Assembly (NCBI GenBank): GCA_028874215.1
Contig: JAPPLF010000093.1
Span: 1 to 44,269 of the forward strand
Direction of reading: 5' to 3'
Source: Acidobacteriota bacterium
Lineage (GTDB): Bacteria; Acidobacteriota; UBA6911; RPQK01; JAJDTT01
Length of the DNA stretch: 44,269 nt
A program made the position numbers and the translations under genes. The notes under the pieces were generated by a model. The model searched no databases. It worked only from the letters and a program-made list of their open reading frames with translations, and was not told the origin of the DNA. Positions 16,915-25,705 of the stretch are shown here, one piece after another; position 1 is the stretch's first letter; every line of letters begins with the position of its first letter.

Positions 16915-17715
16915 TCAGTCCATGCGAGGCTTGGCGCCGTAATACTTGAAGGAGGGGATGAGGTGTCCGGCTGAAATGCCGCCGTCCACCTGGATCACCT
17001 GCCCTGTGATCCAGTCGCTGTCACTCGAGGCCAGAAAGACCGCCGCGGCCGCAACGTCCGCCGGCGTTCCGAAACGGGAGAGGGGCGTGTACTGCATCCA
17101 GGCGGCATACAGCGGACCGTCCTTGTCCGGAGGCGGGTCTTTGGGCACGGGAACGGCCCCCGGGGCGATGCAATTGATCTGGATGCCGAAGTCACCCAGA
17201 TCGAAGGCGGCGCCGCGCGTGAAGTTGAGGATGCCCGCCTTGGTGGCTTCGTAAAGGGAACAGTAGTGGGTCCCGCCCAGTCCGTGGATGGACGACATGG
17301 TGATGATCTTGCCGCCCCCTTGCGGCTTCATGGCCTGCGCGCCGATGCGGACGGTCAGGTAGGTCCCGATGAGGTTGGTCCGCACCAGCTTCTCGAACTC
17401 CTCCACCCGGGTTTCCAGCAGCGGCTTGGCCATGCCATAACCGGCATTGGCTACCACGATGTCCAGGCGTCCGAAGCGCTCCAGCGCCGCGTCCACCATG
17501 TCCTGCACCTGGTCCTCCCGGGAGATGTCGGCCTGGACCAGCAGGCTATTCCTGCCGAGGCTCTCCACCAGTTCGGCCGTCTCCTGCCCCCCCGCCCGGT
17601 CGCTGTGATAGTTCACGACGCAGTCGGCGCCCTCCGCGGCGAAGGCCCGGCAGATGCCCGTGCCCAGTCCCCCGGAAGACCCCGTCACCAGCGCCACCTT
17701 GTCCTTGAGTCTCAT
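16915..17715 (-). CDS. Short-chain dehydrogenase/reductase, glucose-dehydrogenase-like
   Basis: Cytoplasmic SDR of about 266 residues. Motifs: TGSSGGLGTG (cofactor), NAGYGMAKP, catalytic MSSIHGLGG with YEATK for YxxxK, then the tail ITGQVIQVDGGISAGH. The insert VPVPKDPPPDKDGP after the active site is longer than in FabG. I chose ATG 17715 because GGAGGG lies about four bases upstream; an in-frame ATG at 17745 is less well placed. The gene is convergent with the sugar ABC importer, so a sugar oxidation role is possible by context only. The microprotein gene at 17776-17895 is upstream on the same strand, 60 bases away. Confidence 0.9.
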   Translation of the reverse strand: MRLKDKVALVTGSSGGLGTGICRAFAAEGADCVVNYHSDRAGGQETAELVESLGRNSLLVQADISREDQVQDMVDAALERFGRLDIVVANAGYGMAKPLLETRVEEFEKLVRTNLIGTYLTVRIGAQAMKPQGGGKIITMSSIHGLGGTHYCSLYEATKAGILNFTRGAAFDLGDFGIQINCIAPGAVPVPKDPPPDKDGPLYAAWMQYTPLSRFGTPADVAAAAVFLASSDSDWITGQVIQVDGGISAGHLIPSFKYYGAKPRMD

Positions 17716-17775
17716 GCGTCCCTCCAGGCCACCCATTGTGCACATTGGCGATCGGACGTTCGCAGCTCGGCCTTC

Positions 17776-17895
17776 CTAGTCAACAAGGTGTTCCTCAATT
17801 CTCGACACCCGCCCGTCCAGCCTCTCCAGACTTTCCTTGATCTTGTAAAGCAGGAAACACGCCACTGCGATTCCGACCACTGAAAGTACGCCCAT
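17776..17895 (-). CDS. 39-residue single-span membrane microprotein
   Basis: A 39-codon gene with an almost perfect ribosome site (AGGAGGAAG, then four bases, then ATG at 17895). The product starts MGVLSVVGIAVACFLLYKIK, a single hydrophobic helix, and ends with an acidic/basic amphipathic tail (ESLERLDGRVSRIEEHLVD). This resembles small membrane-anchored coiled-coil peptides with an N-terminal anchor and heptad-like Leu/Val/Ile spacing. It lies upstream of the SDR at 17715 on the same strand. No family is known to me. The strength of the ribosome site and the clean hydrophobic-then-amphipathic design argue that it is a real gene. Confidence 0.65.
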   Translation of the reverse strand: MGVLSVVGIAVACFLLYKIKESLERLDGRVSRIEEHLVD

Positions 17896-17995
17896 AATTC
17901 TTCCTCCTGGAACCACTTACCCGATCAACCGATTCAATGAAGTGAAGACAACTCATCGTGCCTCTCCACTTGCCTTTCATTGTAGGGGACCGATT

Positions 17996-18061
17996 GGGAA
18001 AAGGGGACGGGAAAAGGGGACAGCCCCCTCCTCTGGAAGAGGGGACAGTCCCCTCCTCTCG
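17996..18061. repeat. Palindromic repeats of the GAGGGGACwGTCCCCTC family
   Basis: Three related blocks follow each other: GGGGACGGGAAAAGGGGAC, GGGGACAGCCCCCTCCTCT and GAAGAGGGGACAGTCCCCTC. The last is a near-perfect palindrome with one central mismatch. Related copies lie at 27397-27425 and 28762-28798, and the group II intron's 5' exon at 41965-41979 resembles them. Confidence 0.85.
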
Positions 18062-18159
18062 TGCGGGCCTCACACCATGTTTGCCCGCCTTTTCGGCAGT
18101 ATCGTAGACTGACCGGCGGACTGCATGGAGTACGCGTCACCGGAAAGACAGAGTCATCG

Positions 18160-19278
18160 ATGAGCAGTGTCAGGGTGCTGGTCGGCACGCGCAAGGGGGC
18201 GTTCGTTCTGACGGCGGACGCGGCACGGAAGCAATGGGAGGTCGCCGGTCCGCACTTCGGCGGCTGGGAGGTCTTCCATGTCAAGGGATCGCCGGCCGAT
18301 CCCAACCGTATTTATGCAGCCCAGCACACCGACTGGTTCGGTCAGGTCATCCAGCGTTCCGACGACGGCGGACGGTCGTGGAACCCGGCCGGGAACGAGT
18401 TCGCGTACGAGGGGGATCCGGGCACGCATCTCTGGTACGACGGCACGCCGCATCCTTGGGAGTTCAAGCGCGTCTGGCACTTGGAGCCGTCGCCGTCGGA
18501 TCCCGGCACATTGTTTGCCGGCGTCGAGGACGCCGCGCTGTTCCGCTCGACCGACGGCGGACGGTCGTGGCGGGAGTTGTCGGGACTGCGCCGTCATCCG
18601 ACCGGACCGGCGTGGCAGCCGGGCGCGGGCGGGCTCTGCCTCCACACCATCCTCCTGGACCCGCGCGACCCGGCGCGGATCTACACCGCCATCTCCGCCG
18701 CCGGGGCGTTCCGGAGCGACGACTCCGGCGCGACGTGGAAGCCGGTGAACCGCGGGCTGAATTCCGAGGGAATTCTTCCCGACCCCGAAGCCGAGGTCGG
18801 CCACTGCGTCCACCGCATTGCGATGCACCCGGCGCGGCCCGAGGTCTTGTTCATGCAGAAGCACTGGGACGTCATGAGAAGCGACGACGCGGGCGAGTCG
18901 TGGCGCGAGATCAGCGGAAACCTGCCGTCCGACTTCGGCTTCCCAATCGAGGTGCATGCCCACGAGCCGGACACGGTCTACGTGGTTCCCATCAAGAGCG
19001 ACTCCCAGCACTATCCGCCGGACGGACGCCTGCGCGTCTACCGCAGCCGGACCGGCGGAGACGACTGGGAGGCGCTGACCGACGGGCTGCCCCAGCGCGA
19101 CTGCTACGTCAACATCCTGCGCGACGCCATGACCGTCGACAGGCTCGACCCGTGCGGCGTCTATTTCGGCACCACCGGCGGTCAGGTCTACGTCTCCGCC
19201 GACGCCGGGGATCGCTGGATGCCCATCGTGCGCGACCTCCCGGCGGTTTTCTCCGTCGAGGTCCAGACGCTCCCCTGA
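18160..19278 (+). CDS. Cytoplasmic BNR/WD40-like beta-propeller (sialidase-like) protein
   Basis: The 372-residue protein is built of repeats with the BNR-type Asp box: [60 protein letters not shown] and [11 protein letters not shown], about six blades. This architecture is shared by sialidases, photosystem II assembly-like (YCF48) propellers and vacuolar-sorting-like proteins. No signal peptide is visible, so it is probably cytoplasmic, and no sialidase catalytic set (Arg triad, Tyr) is seen by eye. It is followed after three bases by the MoaD-like gene and then the SDR. I recall similar propeller plus MoaD/ThiS neighbour pairs annotated in other bacteria, which suggests a conserved partnership. 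Function unknown. Confidence 0.85.
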   Translation: MSSVRVLVGTRKGAFVLTADAARKQWEVAGPHFGGWEVFHVKGSPADPNRIYAAQHTDWFGQVIQRSDDGGRSWNPAGNEFAYEGDPGTHLWYDGTPHPWEFKRVWHLEPSPSDPGTLFAGVEDAALFRSTDGGRSWRELSGLRRHPTGPAWQPGAGGLCLHTILLDPRDPARIYTAISAAGAFRSDDSGATWKPVNRGLNSEGILPDPEAEVGHCVHRIAMHPARPEVLFMQKHWDVMRSDDAGESWREISGNLPSDFGFPIEVHAHEPDTVYVVPIKSDSQHYPPDGRLRVYRSRTGGDDWEALTDGLPQRDCYVNILRDAMTVDRLDPCGVYFGTTGGQVYVSADAGDRWMPIVRDLPAVFSVEVQTLP

Positions 19279-19281
19279 ACC

Positions 19282-19578
19282 ATGATCCGCGTCGTCTTGC
19301 CCGAGACATTGAGGGTGCTGGCCCGCACCGGCCGAGAGGTGACGGTCGATCTCGAGGTGCCTGCGACCCAACGCGCCGTGCTCGACGCGCTGGAGGCAGA
19401 CTACCCCGTCCTGCGCGGCACGATCCGGGACCACGCGACGCGACGCCGCCGGGCCTATCTCCGGTTCTTTGCCTGCGGACAGGATCTGTCGCACGAGCCG
19501 CCGGACGCACTGTTGCCGGAAGAAGTGGCGACGGGCCGTGAGGCGTTTATGGTCGTCGGCGCCATGGCCGGGGGTTGA
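19282..19578 (+). CDS. MoaD/ThiS-like ubiquitin-fold sulfur-carrier protein
   Basis: The 98-residue protein starts [20 protein letters not shown], contains the beta-grasp pattern typical of MoaD/ThiS ([20 protein letters not shown]), and ends [11 protein letters not shown]-terminal Gly-Gly is the reactive end of sulfur carriers and ubiquitin-like modifiers, where an E1-like enzyme adenylates it. No E1-like (MoeB/ThiF) gene is next to it, so the activating enzyme would have to be elsewhere. It follows the propeller gene by three bases and precedes the SDR, so the three are probably co-transcribed. Molybdopterin synthesis is possible, but the context (no moaE) argues against a plain MoaD. Confidence 0.85.
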   Translation: MIRVVLPETLRVLARTGREVTVDLEVPATQRAVLDALEADYPVLRGTIRDHATRRRRAYLRFFACGQDLSHEPPDALLPEEVATGREAFMVVGAMAGG

Positions 19579-19592
19579 CCAAGATTTTGACC

Positions 19593-20600
19593 ATGCCGAA
19601 CCAGCCGCTGCTCGACCGGGTGGCAGTCGTCGCCGGCGCGACGCGCGGCGCCGGCCGGGGCATCGCCCGCATGCTGGGGGCGGCGGGGGCCACCGTGTAC
19701 TGCACCGGCCGCAGCGTTCGGGGCCGGCCCGCCACCCCGGGGCGGCCCGAGACCATCGAGGAGACGGCGGAGATGGTCACCGCGGAGGGTGGCCGGGGCA
19801 TCGCCGTCCGCACCGACCACACCGTTGAGTCGGAGGTCCAGCGACTCTTCGCCCGGATCCGCGACGAACAGGACCGGCTCGACGTCCTGGTCAACGACAT
19901 CTGGGGCGGCGATGCGCTGACGGAGTGGGGATCGCCGTTCTGGACCCTCTCCACGGCCCGGGGCGTGGAGTTGCTCGAGCGCGCCGTCCTCAGTCACATC
20001 ATCACGAGCCGTCACGGTGCGCCGCTGATGGTCGAGCGCAATGCCGGGCTCATCGTCGAGGTGACCGACGGCGATACGCATGGCTACCGGGGAAACCTCT
20101 TCTACGACCTGGCCAAGAACGCCGTGATCCGGCTCGCCTACGCCATGGCCGCCGACCTGCACGCCCATGGCGTGACTGCTCTGGCAATCACGCCGGGCTT
20201 TCTCCGTTCCGAGGCGGTGCTGGAGGCCTTGGGCGTCACCGAGGCGAACTGGCGGGACGGAATCGAGGAAGATCCCTATTTCGCCGAGTCCGAGACGCCG
20301 TGCTTCGTCGGCCGGGCGGTGGCGGCTCTGGCCGCCGACCCCCATGTCGGGCGGAAGAGCGGCGGGCTCTTCTCTAGCTGGGGACTGGCAAGGGAGTATG
20401 GCTTCACCGACCTTGACGGGCGGAGGCCCGACTGGAGCCGTTTCTTCGCGCGCAAGGTGGAGGAGATCATTGAACGGGACACGCCGCCGGACGGCATGGA
20501 CCGTTTCGTCGTTCGCTCCCGGCTCTACCAAGCCCAACTCGACCCGTCCGCGATCGAAGAAGCCGCGTGCCTGCGCGCTTGGCTGGACCGACGGAAGTGA
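19593..20600 (+). CDS. Divergent short-chain dehydrogenase with NDIWGGD motif
   Basis: A roughly 335-residue SDR. The cofactor motif GATRGAGRGIAR is normal, but the usual NNAG is replaced by NDIWGGD; the catalytic YDLAK (YxxxK) is kept, within TDGDTHGYRGNLFYDLAKNAV. The C-terminal region (about 230-335) is longer than in classical SDRs. I recall SDRs with this NDIWGG signature in actinobacteria and other soil groups, usually of unknown substrate. The ATG at 19593 is preferred over TTG 19575, which overlaps the MoaD-like stop. It closes the propeller/MoaD/SDR cluster, so it may act on the same substrate as that pair. Family is secure; substrate unknown. Confidence 0.85.
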   Translation: MPNQPLLDRVAVVAGATRGAGRGIARMLGAAGATVYCTGRSVRGRPATPGRPETIEETAEMVTAEGGRGIAVRTDHTVESEVQRLFARIRDEQDRLDVLVNDIWGGDALTEWGSPFWTLSTARGVELLERAVLSHIITSRHGAPLMVERNAGLIVEVTDGDTHGYRGNLFYDLAKNAVIRLAYAMAADLHAHGVTALAITPGFLRSEAVLEALGVTEANWRDGIEEDPYFAESETPCFVGRAVAALAADPHVGRKSGGLFSSWGLAREYGFTDLDGRRPDWSRFFARKVEEIIERDTPPDGMDRFVVRSRLYQAQLDPSAIEEAACLRAWLDRRK

Positions 20601-20658
20601 CGCGAATCAACCAAGCGTCCGAATCTGCGATCGCCGCCGCAGTTGCTATACTCGCGCG

Positions 20659-23430
20659 ATGAGATCACTCCGATTCCTCCTCCCCCTGGTTCTTGCACTT
20701 TCCCCGTTGCATGCGGAGACCAAGACCGTCTGGGTCGAAGACTCGTTCGAGGACTTCGCCGACGGACGGCTCGACGCTTCCGGACAGAACCTTTACGTGA
20801 GCCGGGACGGCTCCATCCGCACCATCCACCGCTTCGACCTGAACCAGGACGGGTTCCTGGACCTGGTCTTCAACAGCACCCACGACACCGCCGGATTCCT
20901 GCCGGGAACCCTGGTCTCGGTGAATTCGGACGGGAGCCTCCGCGAGTCCCCGCTGGCGGTGGAGGGGAGCACGGGAATCGCCGCGGCCGACCTGAACCGG
21001 GACGGCCACACCGACTTGGTCTTCTGTCCCAACCACGGCGGAATTCAGAATCCGCGGAGGCTGCTGACCATCATCTGGGGAGGCGAAGACGGCTGGCCGG
21101 CCTCCAGGAGCAACGGCGTCCTTCCGGTTTACGGGGCGCAGGCCGTGGCCGTCGCCGACCTGAACCGGGACGACTGGCCCGAGATCGTGACCCTGAACCG
21201 GGAGGCGTGGCTGCCGGGACAACCGGAGGGCAACATCGTCCGCATCTTCTGGGGCAGCGAACGGGGCTATCTGCTGGCGCGGCGGCTGGACCTGGGGGTC
21301 CCCGGCGGCATCGACCTGGTCGCAGCGGATCTGGACGGGGACGGAGGCCGGGACGTGGCGGTCCTGGCCAAGGGAAGCGTCCAACTGTTCTGGTCGGCGG
21401 CCGGCGGAAAGTCGGAGGCTCCCGATTCGACGCGGATTGTCCTTCCGGGAACCGCAGGAATCTCCCTGGCGGCGGACGACGTGAACGGGGACACGCTCGC
21501 CGACCTCCTGGTGGGCACGGGCAGAGACGAGATCTACCTGGCGGTAGCGGATCAGGGCCGCCGGTTTCAGACGGCCGTCTCCATCCCGGCGTTTCCCGCG
21601 ACGCACGTGGCCTCGGGACGGCTGGACGGTGACGAATGGCCCGACCTGGTGCTGGTGGACCTGGCCCTCTCCCGGGCCGGCGGTGGTGAAATCGCCGGCG
21701 CCGGCCGCGACATGAACCTGGTCCGGGTGCTGTGGGGCGGGCCGTCCGGCTTCTCCAGGGAGGAGCGCCTCGATTTGCAGGCTCCGTTCGCGTCGGCTTC
21801 CGCCATCGGCGACTTGAACGCCGACGGCCACGCCGACCTGGCGCTGGCGCGCTACCAGGGCGACGAGAGCTTCACCACCGATTCCTGGATCTATTGGGGA
21901 AACGGAGGGCGAACCCTGGAGAAATCCGGCCAGGGCGCCGAGACGGTGGGGGCGACTGACGTTGTCGTCATCCCCGCCCGCGATTTGGTCCCGGCCCATG
22001 CCGCTTTCGCCAACAGCCGCATGGGGACGGTGGACGAGATGGTGCCGCTTCAGGTCTATTGGGGCGGTCCCAAGGGCTTCGACGCCGAGTCGGTCTGGGA
22101 AATCCCGTTTCAGAGCGGATACGAGTCCAGCGGCGCCGACCTGAATGCCGACGGTTACGCCGACCTGGTGGTCCTGAACTCGGGCCATGGCGGCGCGGCG
22201 GCGCTGGCCTCACCCATTCTGGGAGCCAACATTCTGTGGGGAAGCGCCGAGGGCTTCGACTTGGAACGCCGGACGACGCTGCGGGAAATTGACCTTGGGT
22301 CCAGCAACGTCGCCGATCTGGACCGGGACGGCTACCTCGACCTGGTGCTGGGCGCATTCGAGGACCGGGACCCGGAGACCTCCGAAGAACTGGTCATCCA
22401 CTACGGGACAAAACGGGGGTTCGACGGCAGCCGCAGAACCGCCATCCCCTCGCCGGGACGGTCCACCGGATGCCTGGTGGCCGATTTCAACCGGGACGGG
22501 TGGCTCGACGTCACCGTCCACTCCAGTCTCGCGGACCGGGTCAGGGTCTTCTGGGGCGGTCCCGGAGGGTTCGACGTGAAACGGCAGGGAGGCCTGGATT
22601 CCCCCATGCCCATCAGCCTGGAAACGGCGGACCTCAACCAGGACGGCTTCCTGGACCTGCTGGTGGGAAGCTACTACGACAAGCCGGCCGGGCACCACGA
22701 CACGGGGAGCCTCATCTTCTGGGGCTCGCAAGCGGGCTTCCGATTCTGGAACAGCCAGTGGCTTCCCGGCTTCACCCCCATCGGCCTGGCCGTTGCCGAC
22801 TGGGACGGCGACGGGTACCTGGACGTCTTCTCTCCCCACTACCACGCCGAGCTCACCCGCGAGTCCCTTCCCTGTTACCTCTACTGGGGAGGACCCGATG
22901 GTCTGGAAACCCGGAACCGGACCATCCTCATCTGTGATTCGGCACACGACGCCCTGGCGGGTGATTTCGACCGGGACGGACGCCTGGACGTGGCTGTGTC
23001 GTGCCATACCAAGGACGGCAACCACCACGCCCATTCCCGGGTCTATTACAACGACGGCAACCGCTTCGCCGATCCCCGGGTCCAGCTCCTGCCCACCATT
23101 GGCCCCCACTGGATGAGCGACCAGGACATGGGCCACATCGCCCATCGCCGCTGGGAGCAGACGTACGAGTCGTCTGTGTTCATTTGGAACGGAACCGCCG
23201 GCGATGCGACTCTCGAGTACCAGGCCGATTCCCCGGAAGGGACCAGTCTGAACTTTGAGGTGCGGAGCGCGGCCACACTGGAAGCATTGCAGGGGAGCGC
23301 CTGGAGACCCTTCGGGGGGACGGTGTCAGTAGCGGAAAACGATCGCCGTCTCCAGTATCGGGTGACCCTTCGTTCCGACAACGGAGACCGTTACCCGGTC
23401 CTCAAGCGGGTCGCGATCTCGCTGGATTGA
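20659..23430 (+). CDS. Secreted FG-GAP/VCBS double beta-propeller protein 2
   Basis: 923-residue paralogue of the protein at 10050-12851. A signal peptide (LRFLLPLVLALSPLHAE) is followed by 13 or so DLNxDGxxDL repeats (DLNQDGFLDL, DLNRDGHTDL, DLDGDGGRDV, DWDGDGYLDV, DFDRDGRLDV), paired with YWGGP- or FWGG-type segments. The C-terminal domain has the same layout (NFEVRSAATLEAL, then LQYRVTLRSDNGD). The first 60 mature residues also match (SFEDFADGRLDASGQNLYVSRDGSIRTIHRFDLN versus TFEDFSAGRLGDSGVNLYATRSGT), so the whole protein is duplicated, not just the repeats. A longer in-frame opening upstream to 20344 lies inside the SDR gene and is rejected. Surface adhesion or ligand binding is plausible. 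Confidence 0.9.
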   Translation: MRSLRFLLPLVLALSPLHAETKTVWVEDSFEDFADGRLDASGQNLYVSRDGSIRTIHRFDLNQDGFLDLVFNSTHDTAGFLPGTLVSVNSDGSLRESPLAVEGSTGIAAADLNRDGHTDLVFCPNHGGIQNPRRLLTIIWGGEDGWPASRSNGVLPVYGAQAVAVADLNRDDWPEIVTLNREAWLPGQPEGNIVRIFWGSERGYLLARRLDLGVPGGIDLVAADLDGDGGRDVAVLAKGSVQLFWSAAGGKSEAPDSTRIVLPGTAGISLAADDVNGDTLADLLVGTGRDEIYLAVADQGRRFQTAVSIPAFPATHVASGRLDGDEWPDLVLVDLALSRAGGGEIAGAGRDMNLVRVLWGGPSGFSREERLDLQAPFASASAIGDLNADGHADLALARYQGDESFTTDSWIYWGNGGRTLEKSGQGAETVGATDVVVIPARDLVPAHAAFANSRMGTVDEMVPLQVYWGGPKGFDAESVWEIPFQSGYESSGADLNADGYADLVVLNSGHGGAAALASPILGANILWGSAEGFDLERRTTLREIDLGSSNVADLDRDGYLDLVLGAFEDRDPETSEELVIHYGTKRGFDGSRRTAIPSPGRSTGCLVADFNRDGWLDVTVHSSLADRVRVFWGGPGGFDVKRQGGLDSPMPISLETADLNQDGFLDLLVGSYYDKPAGHHDTGSLIFWGSQAGFRFWNSQWLPGFTPIGLAVADWDGDGYLDVFSPHYHAELTRESLPCYLYWGGPDGLETRNRTILICDSAHDALAGDFDRDGRLDVAVSCHTKDGNHHAHSRVYYNDGNRFADPRVQLLPTIGPHWMSDQDMGHIAHRRWEQTYESSVFIWNGTAGDATLEYQADSPEGTSLNFEVRSAATLEALQGSAWRPFGGTVSVAENDRRLQYRVTLRSDNGDRYPVLKRVAISLD

Positions 23431-23511
23431 GGGTGGGCCGGTCCCTGCCCACATTCCTCGTGGACGCCGAACGATGCGGAGGCCGCCGCCCGGCGGTGGC
23501 CATGACTTCGT

Positions 23512-24615
23512 CTATTTGCCCTTCAACACCGAATCGATGAACCGGAAGGCTTCGTGCCGGACCACGTCCGGGAATTCGTGTCCGGTGTCGGGATGACGCA
23601 CGATGAGGTTCTTCTCATCGCCCAAGAGGCGGTAGACCGGCTTCGCCGCGGCGACGCAACGGTCGACGCTTCGCCATTGGAAATTGCCGTCTTCAAGCGG
23701 GGCATTGACGAAGATGGGACGGGGAGCCAGGGCGCCCAGCAACTCGTGGAAGTCGAAGGGGATCTCCTCCAGGCGTCCCCGGTAGTTGGACAGACGGGGC
23801 ATGTACCGGATCTGGCACCATCCCTTCCCGAAGTACCACCGGTTCAGATCCCCCCCGTAGTAGTCCAGATAGGAATCGAACCCGCAACTGCTGACCACGG
23901 CCCGGATGCGCTTGTCGAACACCGCCGTATAGATGGCGTTGTGCCCTCCCAACGACTGTCCGATGGCGGCGAACCCCCGGGAGTCGTCCACGTAGGGCAA
24001 GGAGGCCAGCAGGTCCAGGCCGCGGGAATTGTCCCAGATCGCCTTCATGGTGCCGCTCACGTAACCGAGACCTCCCAGATTCGGCCAGTAGTTGGACATG
24101 TGAGGATAGGCGGGCGAAAGGGTGACGTAGCCCCGCTCGGCCAGTTCCTTGGCGTACGCGCGTCCCCGCCGGGACCCCGGTTCGACGACCACCTTGTGTC
24201 CCACTTCCATGTTGGTCCCGTGCAGACAGAGCACCGCCGGAGCCCGCCGCTTTCCCGCCAGCGCGTCCTTGGGAATGCAGAGGTAGGCCGGAGTGCGCGA
24301 CCCCGGTTCGGACCGGTAGGTGATGAGCCGCCGGACGTAGGTCCCGCCATCCACCTCCTCCTCGACCCGGGGTTCCAGGGGGACACGCCGATCGTCGCCG
24401 GGCATCTCACCCATCACCTCCTGCATCCCCCGCACGATCTCGGCCCGCCGCAGTTCCCAGTCCGCCGCTTTCTTGACCGGCCGAATTTGTCCCTGGGAAT
24501 CCCGATATTGAAGGAGATCGTTGCGGTCCAAGCGGACCTGCTCGGAACTTGCCGCGGCGGCGGGTTCGGCCAGGACCGGGAAGAGTCCCCATACCAGGAA
24601 CAGGAATGGTCTCAT
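23512..24615 (-). CDS. Secreted alpha/beta hydrolase (acetyl-xylan-esterase / dienelactone-hydrolase-like)
   Basis: Exported esterase of about 367 residues. The N-terminus MRPFLFLVWGLFPVLAEPAAA is a signal peptide, ATG 24615 having GGAG about nine bases upstream. The hydrolase core has VLCLHGTNMEVGHK (oxyanion region), the nucleophile elbow GQSLGGHN, the acid region APLEDGNF and the His in DTGHEFP. The segment ETPGSRTPAYLCIPKD-like before the core resembles bacterial carbohydrate esterase 7 / DUF-type secreted hydrolases. It lies 37 bases downstream of the carbamoylase gene on the same strand. Substrate class is not determined; an acetylated polysaccharide or ester is likely by family. Confidence 0.85.
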   Translation of the reverse strand: MRPFLFLVWGLFPVLAEPAAAASSEQVRLDRNDLLQYRDSQGQIRPVKKAADWELRRAEIVRGMQEVMGEMPGDDRRVPLEPRVEEEVDGGTYVRRLITYRSEPGSRTPAYLCIPKDALAGKRRAPAVLCLHGTNMEVGHKVVVEPGSRRGRAYAKELAERGYVTLSPAYPHMSNYWPNLGGLGYVSGTMKAIWDNSRGLDLLASLPYVDDSRGFAAIGQSLGGHNAIYTAVFDKRIRAVVSSCGFDSYLDYYGGDLNRWYFGKGWCQIRYMPRLSNYRGRLEEIPFDFHELLGALAPRPIFVNAPLEDGNFQWRSVDRCVAAAKPVYRLLGDEKNLIVRHPDTGHEFPDVVRHEAFRFIDSVLKGK

Positions 24616-24652
24616 GGCGTCGTCTCCGCAGTGCGGAAGGGCAGGTCCGGCA

Positions 24653-25606
24653 TCAGGGCGCGTCGGGGGATTCACCCGGAGATACGGCTCCCGCTCTCTC
24701 GGTGATGGGGCGATAGTCCCGGATGCTCCGGTTCTGCTCGAAGTTGAGAGCGTGTTTTCGGTACCTCACGGTCTGGTCCAGATCGCATTCGGCCACCACC
24801 AGTTCGTCCTTCTGGGTGGTGGCCATGGCCACGATCTCCCCCTCAGGCGAGATGATGCAGCTCTGGCCGATCTGGCTCACCCCCGCTTCGACGCCGGCCT
24901 TGGCGACTCCCACCACCCAGGCCCCGTTCTGGTAGGCGCCCGCCTGCATGCAGAGCAGGTTGTGGAACCGGGCCAGCGGCGCCTTGCCGGGACGGTCGGG
25001 CCAGGAGTCCGGGGTGTTGTATCCCAACAGAATCAGCTCGGCGCCGCGCAGCGCCAGCACCCGGTAGGTTTCGGGCCAGCGGCGATCGTAGCAGGTGCAC
25101 AGGCCCACCACCCCGCCGAAGGCCCGCCAGGTCCGAAACCCCAGGTTGCCCCGATCGAAGTAGTATTTCTCCAGGTTCTGGTACCGGTCCCCGGGTTGGA
25201 ATTCGGCGTTTCCGGGCAGGTGGATCTTCCGGTACTTGCCGATGATCCGGCCGTCCTTGCCCACCAGGATCGAGGTGTTGTAGCGGCCCGTCCGACCATC
25301 CTCCCGGGCCAACTCGGCGTAGCCCAGGTGGAACCCGATTCCGAGCCGGACCGCCTCGTCGAACAGCTTTTGCGTCTCCGGCCCCGGCATTTCCCGCTCG
25401 AACCAGGCGTCGATTTCGTCCTGGTCTTCCATGTACCAGTGGGGGAAGAATGCCGTCAGGGCCACCTCGGTGAAGACCGCCAAGTCGCAACCGAGGCGGC
25501 TCGCCTCCCGCATCTGGGAGAGCAGCCGTTCGACCACGTCTCCCCGGGTCTCGGAGCGGGAGACGGGTCCGGACTGGGCGGCGGCAACGGTCAGAGTTCG
25601 CGGCAT
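24653..25606 (-). CDS. N-carbamoyl-D-amino-acid hydrolase-like (nitrilase superfamily)
   Basis: Hydrolyses N-carbamoyl amino acids to free amino acid, CO2 and ammonia, if the family call holds. The 317-residue protein has the nitrilase triad at the positions used by well-studied D-carbamoylases: Glu47 in AVFTEVAL, Lys127 in YRKIHLPGNAEF and Cys172 in CTCYDRRWPET. The surrounding segments (ALTAFFPHWYMEDQDEIDAWFEREMPGP and YRVLALRGAELILLGYNTPD) also follow that family. The enzyme is cytoplasmic. The related secreted esterase is next in line. No hydantoinase or racemase gene is seen in the window, so the supply of N-carbamoyl substrate is unclear; a pyrimidine-like or other amide substrate cannot be excluded. 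Confidence 0.88.
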   Translation of the reverse strand: MPRTLTVAAAQSGPVSRSETRGDVVERLLSQMREASRLGCDLAVFTEVALTAFFPHWYMEDQDEIDAWFEREMPGPETQKLFDEAVRLGIGFHLGYAELAREDGRTGRYNTSILVGKDGRIIGKYRKIHLPGNAEFQPGDRYQNLEKYYFDRGNLGFRTWRAFGGVVGLCTCYDRRWPETYRVLALRGAELILLGYNTPDSWPDRPGKAPLARFHNLLCMQAGAYQNGAWVVGVAKAGVEAGVSQIGQSCIISPEGEIVAMATTQKDELVVAECDLDQTVRYRKHALNFEQNRSIRDYRPITERAGAVSPGESPDAP

Positions 25607-25705
25607 GGTCGTCAGCCGCCAAGATGGCGCAACTGGCCGGCGGGCGCAAGTCGGTACCGGTGTAGTGTACCGGTTGGGGAGCAGTTCGCGAACCCGTGGT
25701 ATACA

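Noticed and set aside
20344-20658. N-terminal extension of FG-GAP protein 2
   Set aside because: It overlaps the SDR coding region in another frame and would bury the signal peptide that starts at 20659.
24521-25705. N-terminal extension of the CcmH-like gene
   Set aside because: It crosses the convergently oriented nitrilase gene in another frame; the signal/anchor helix starts at 25706.
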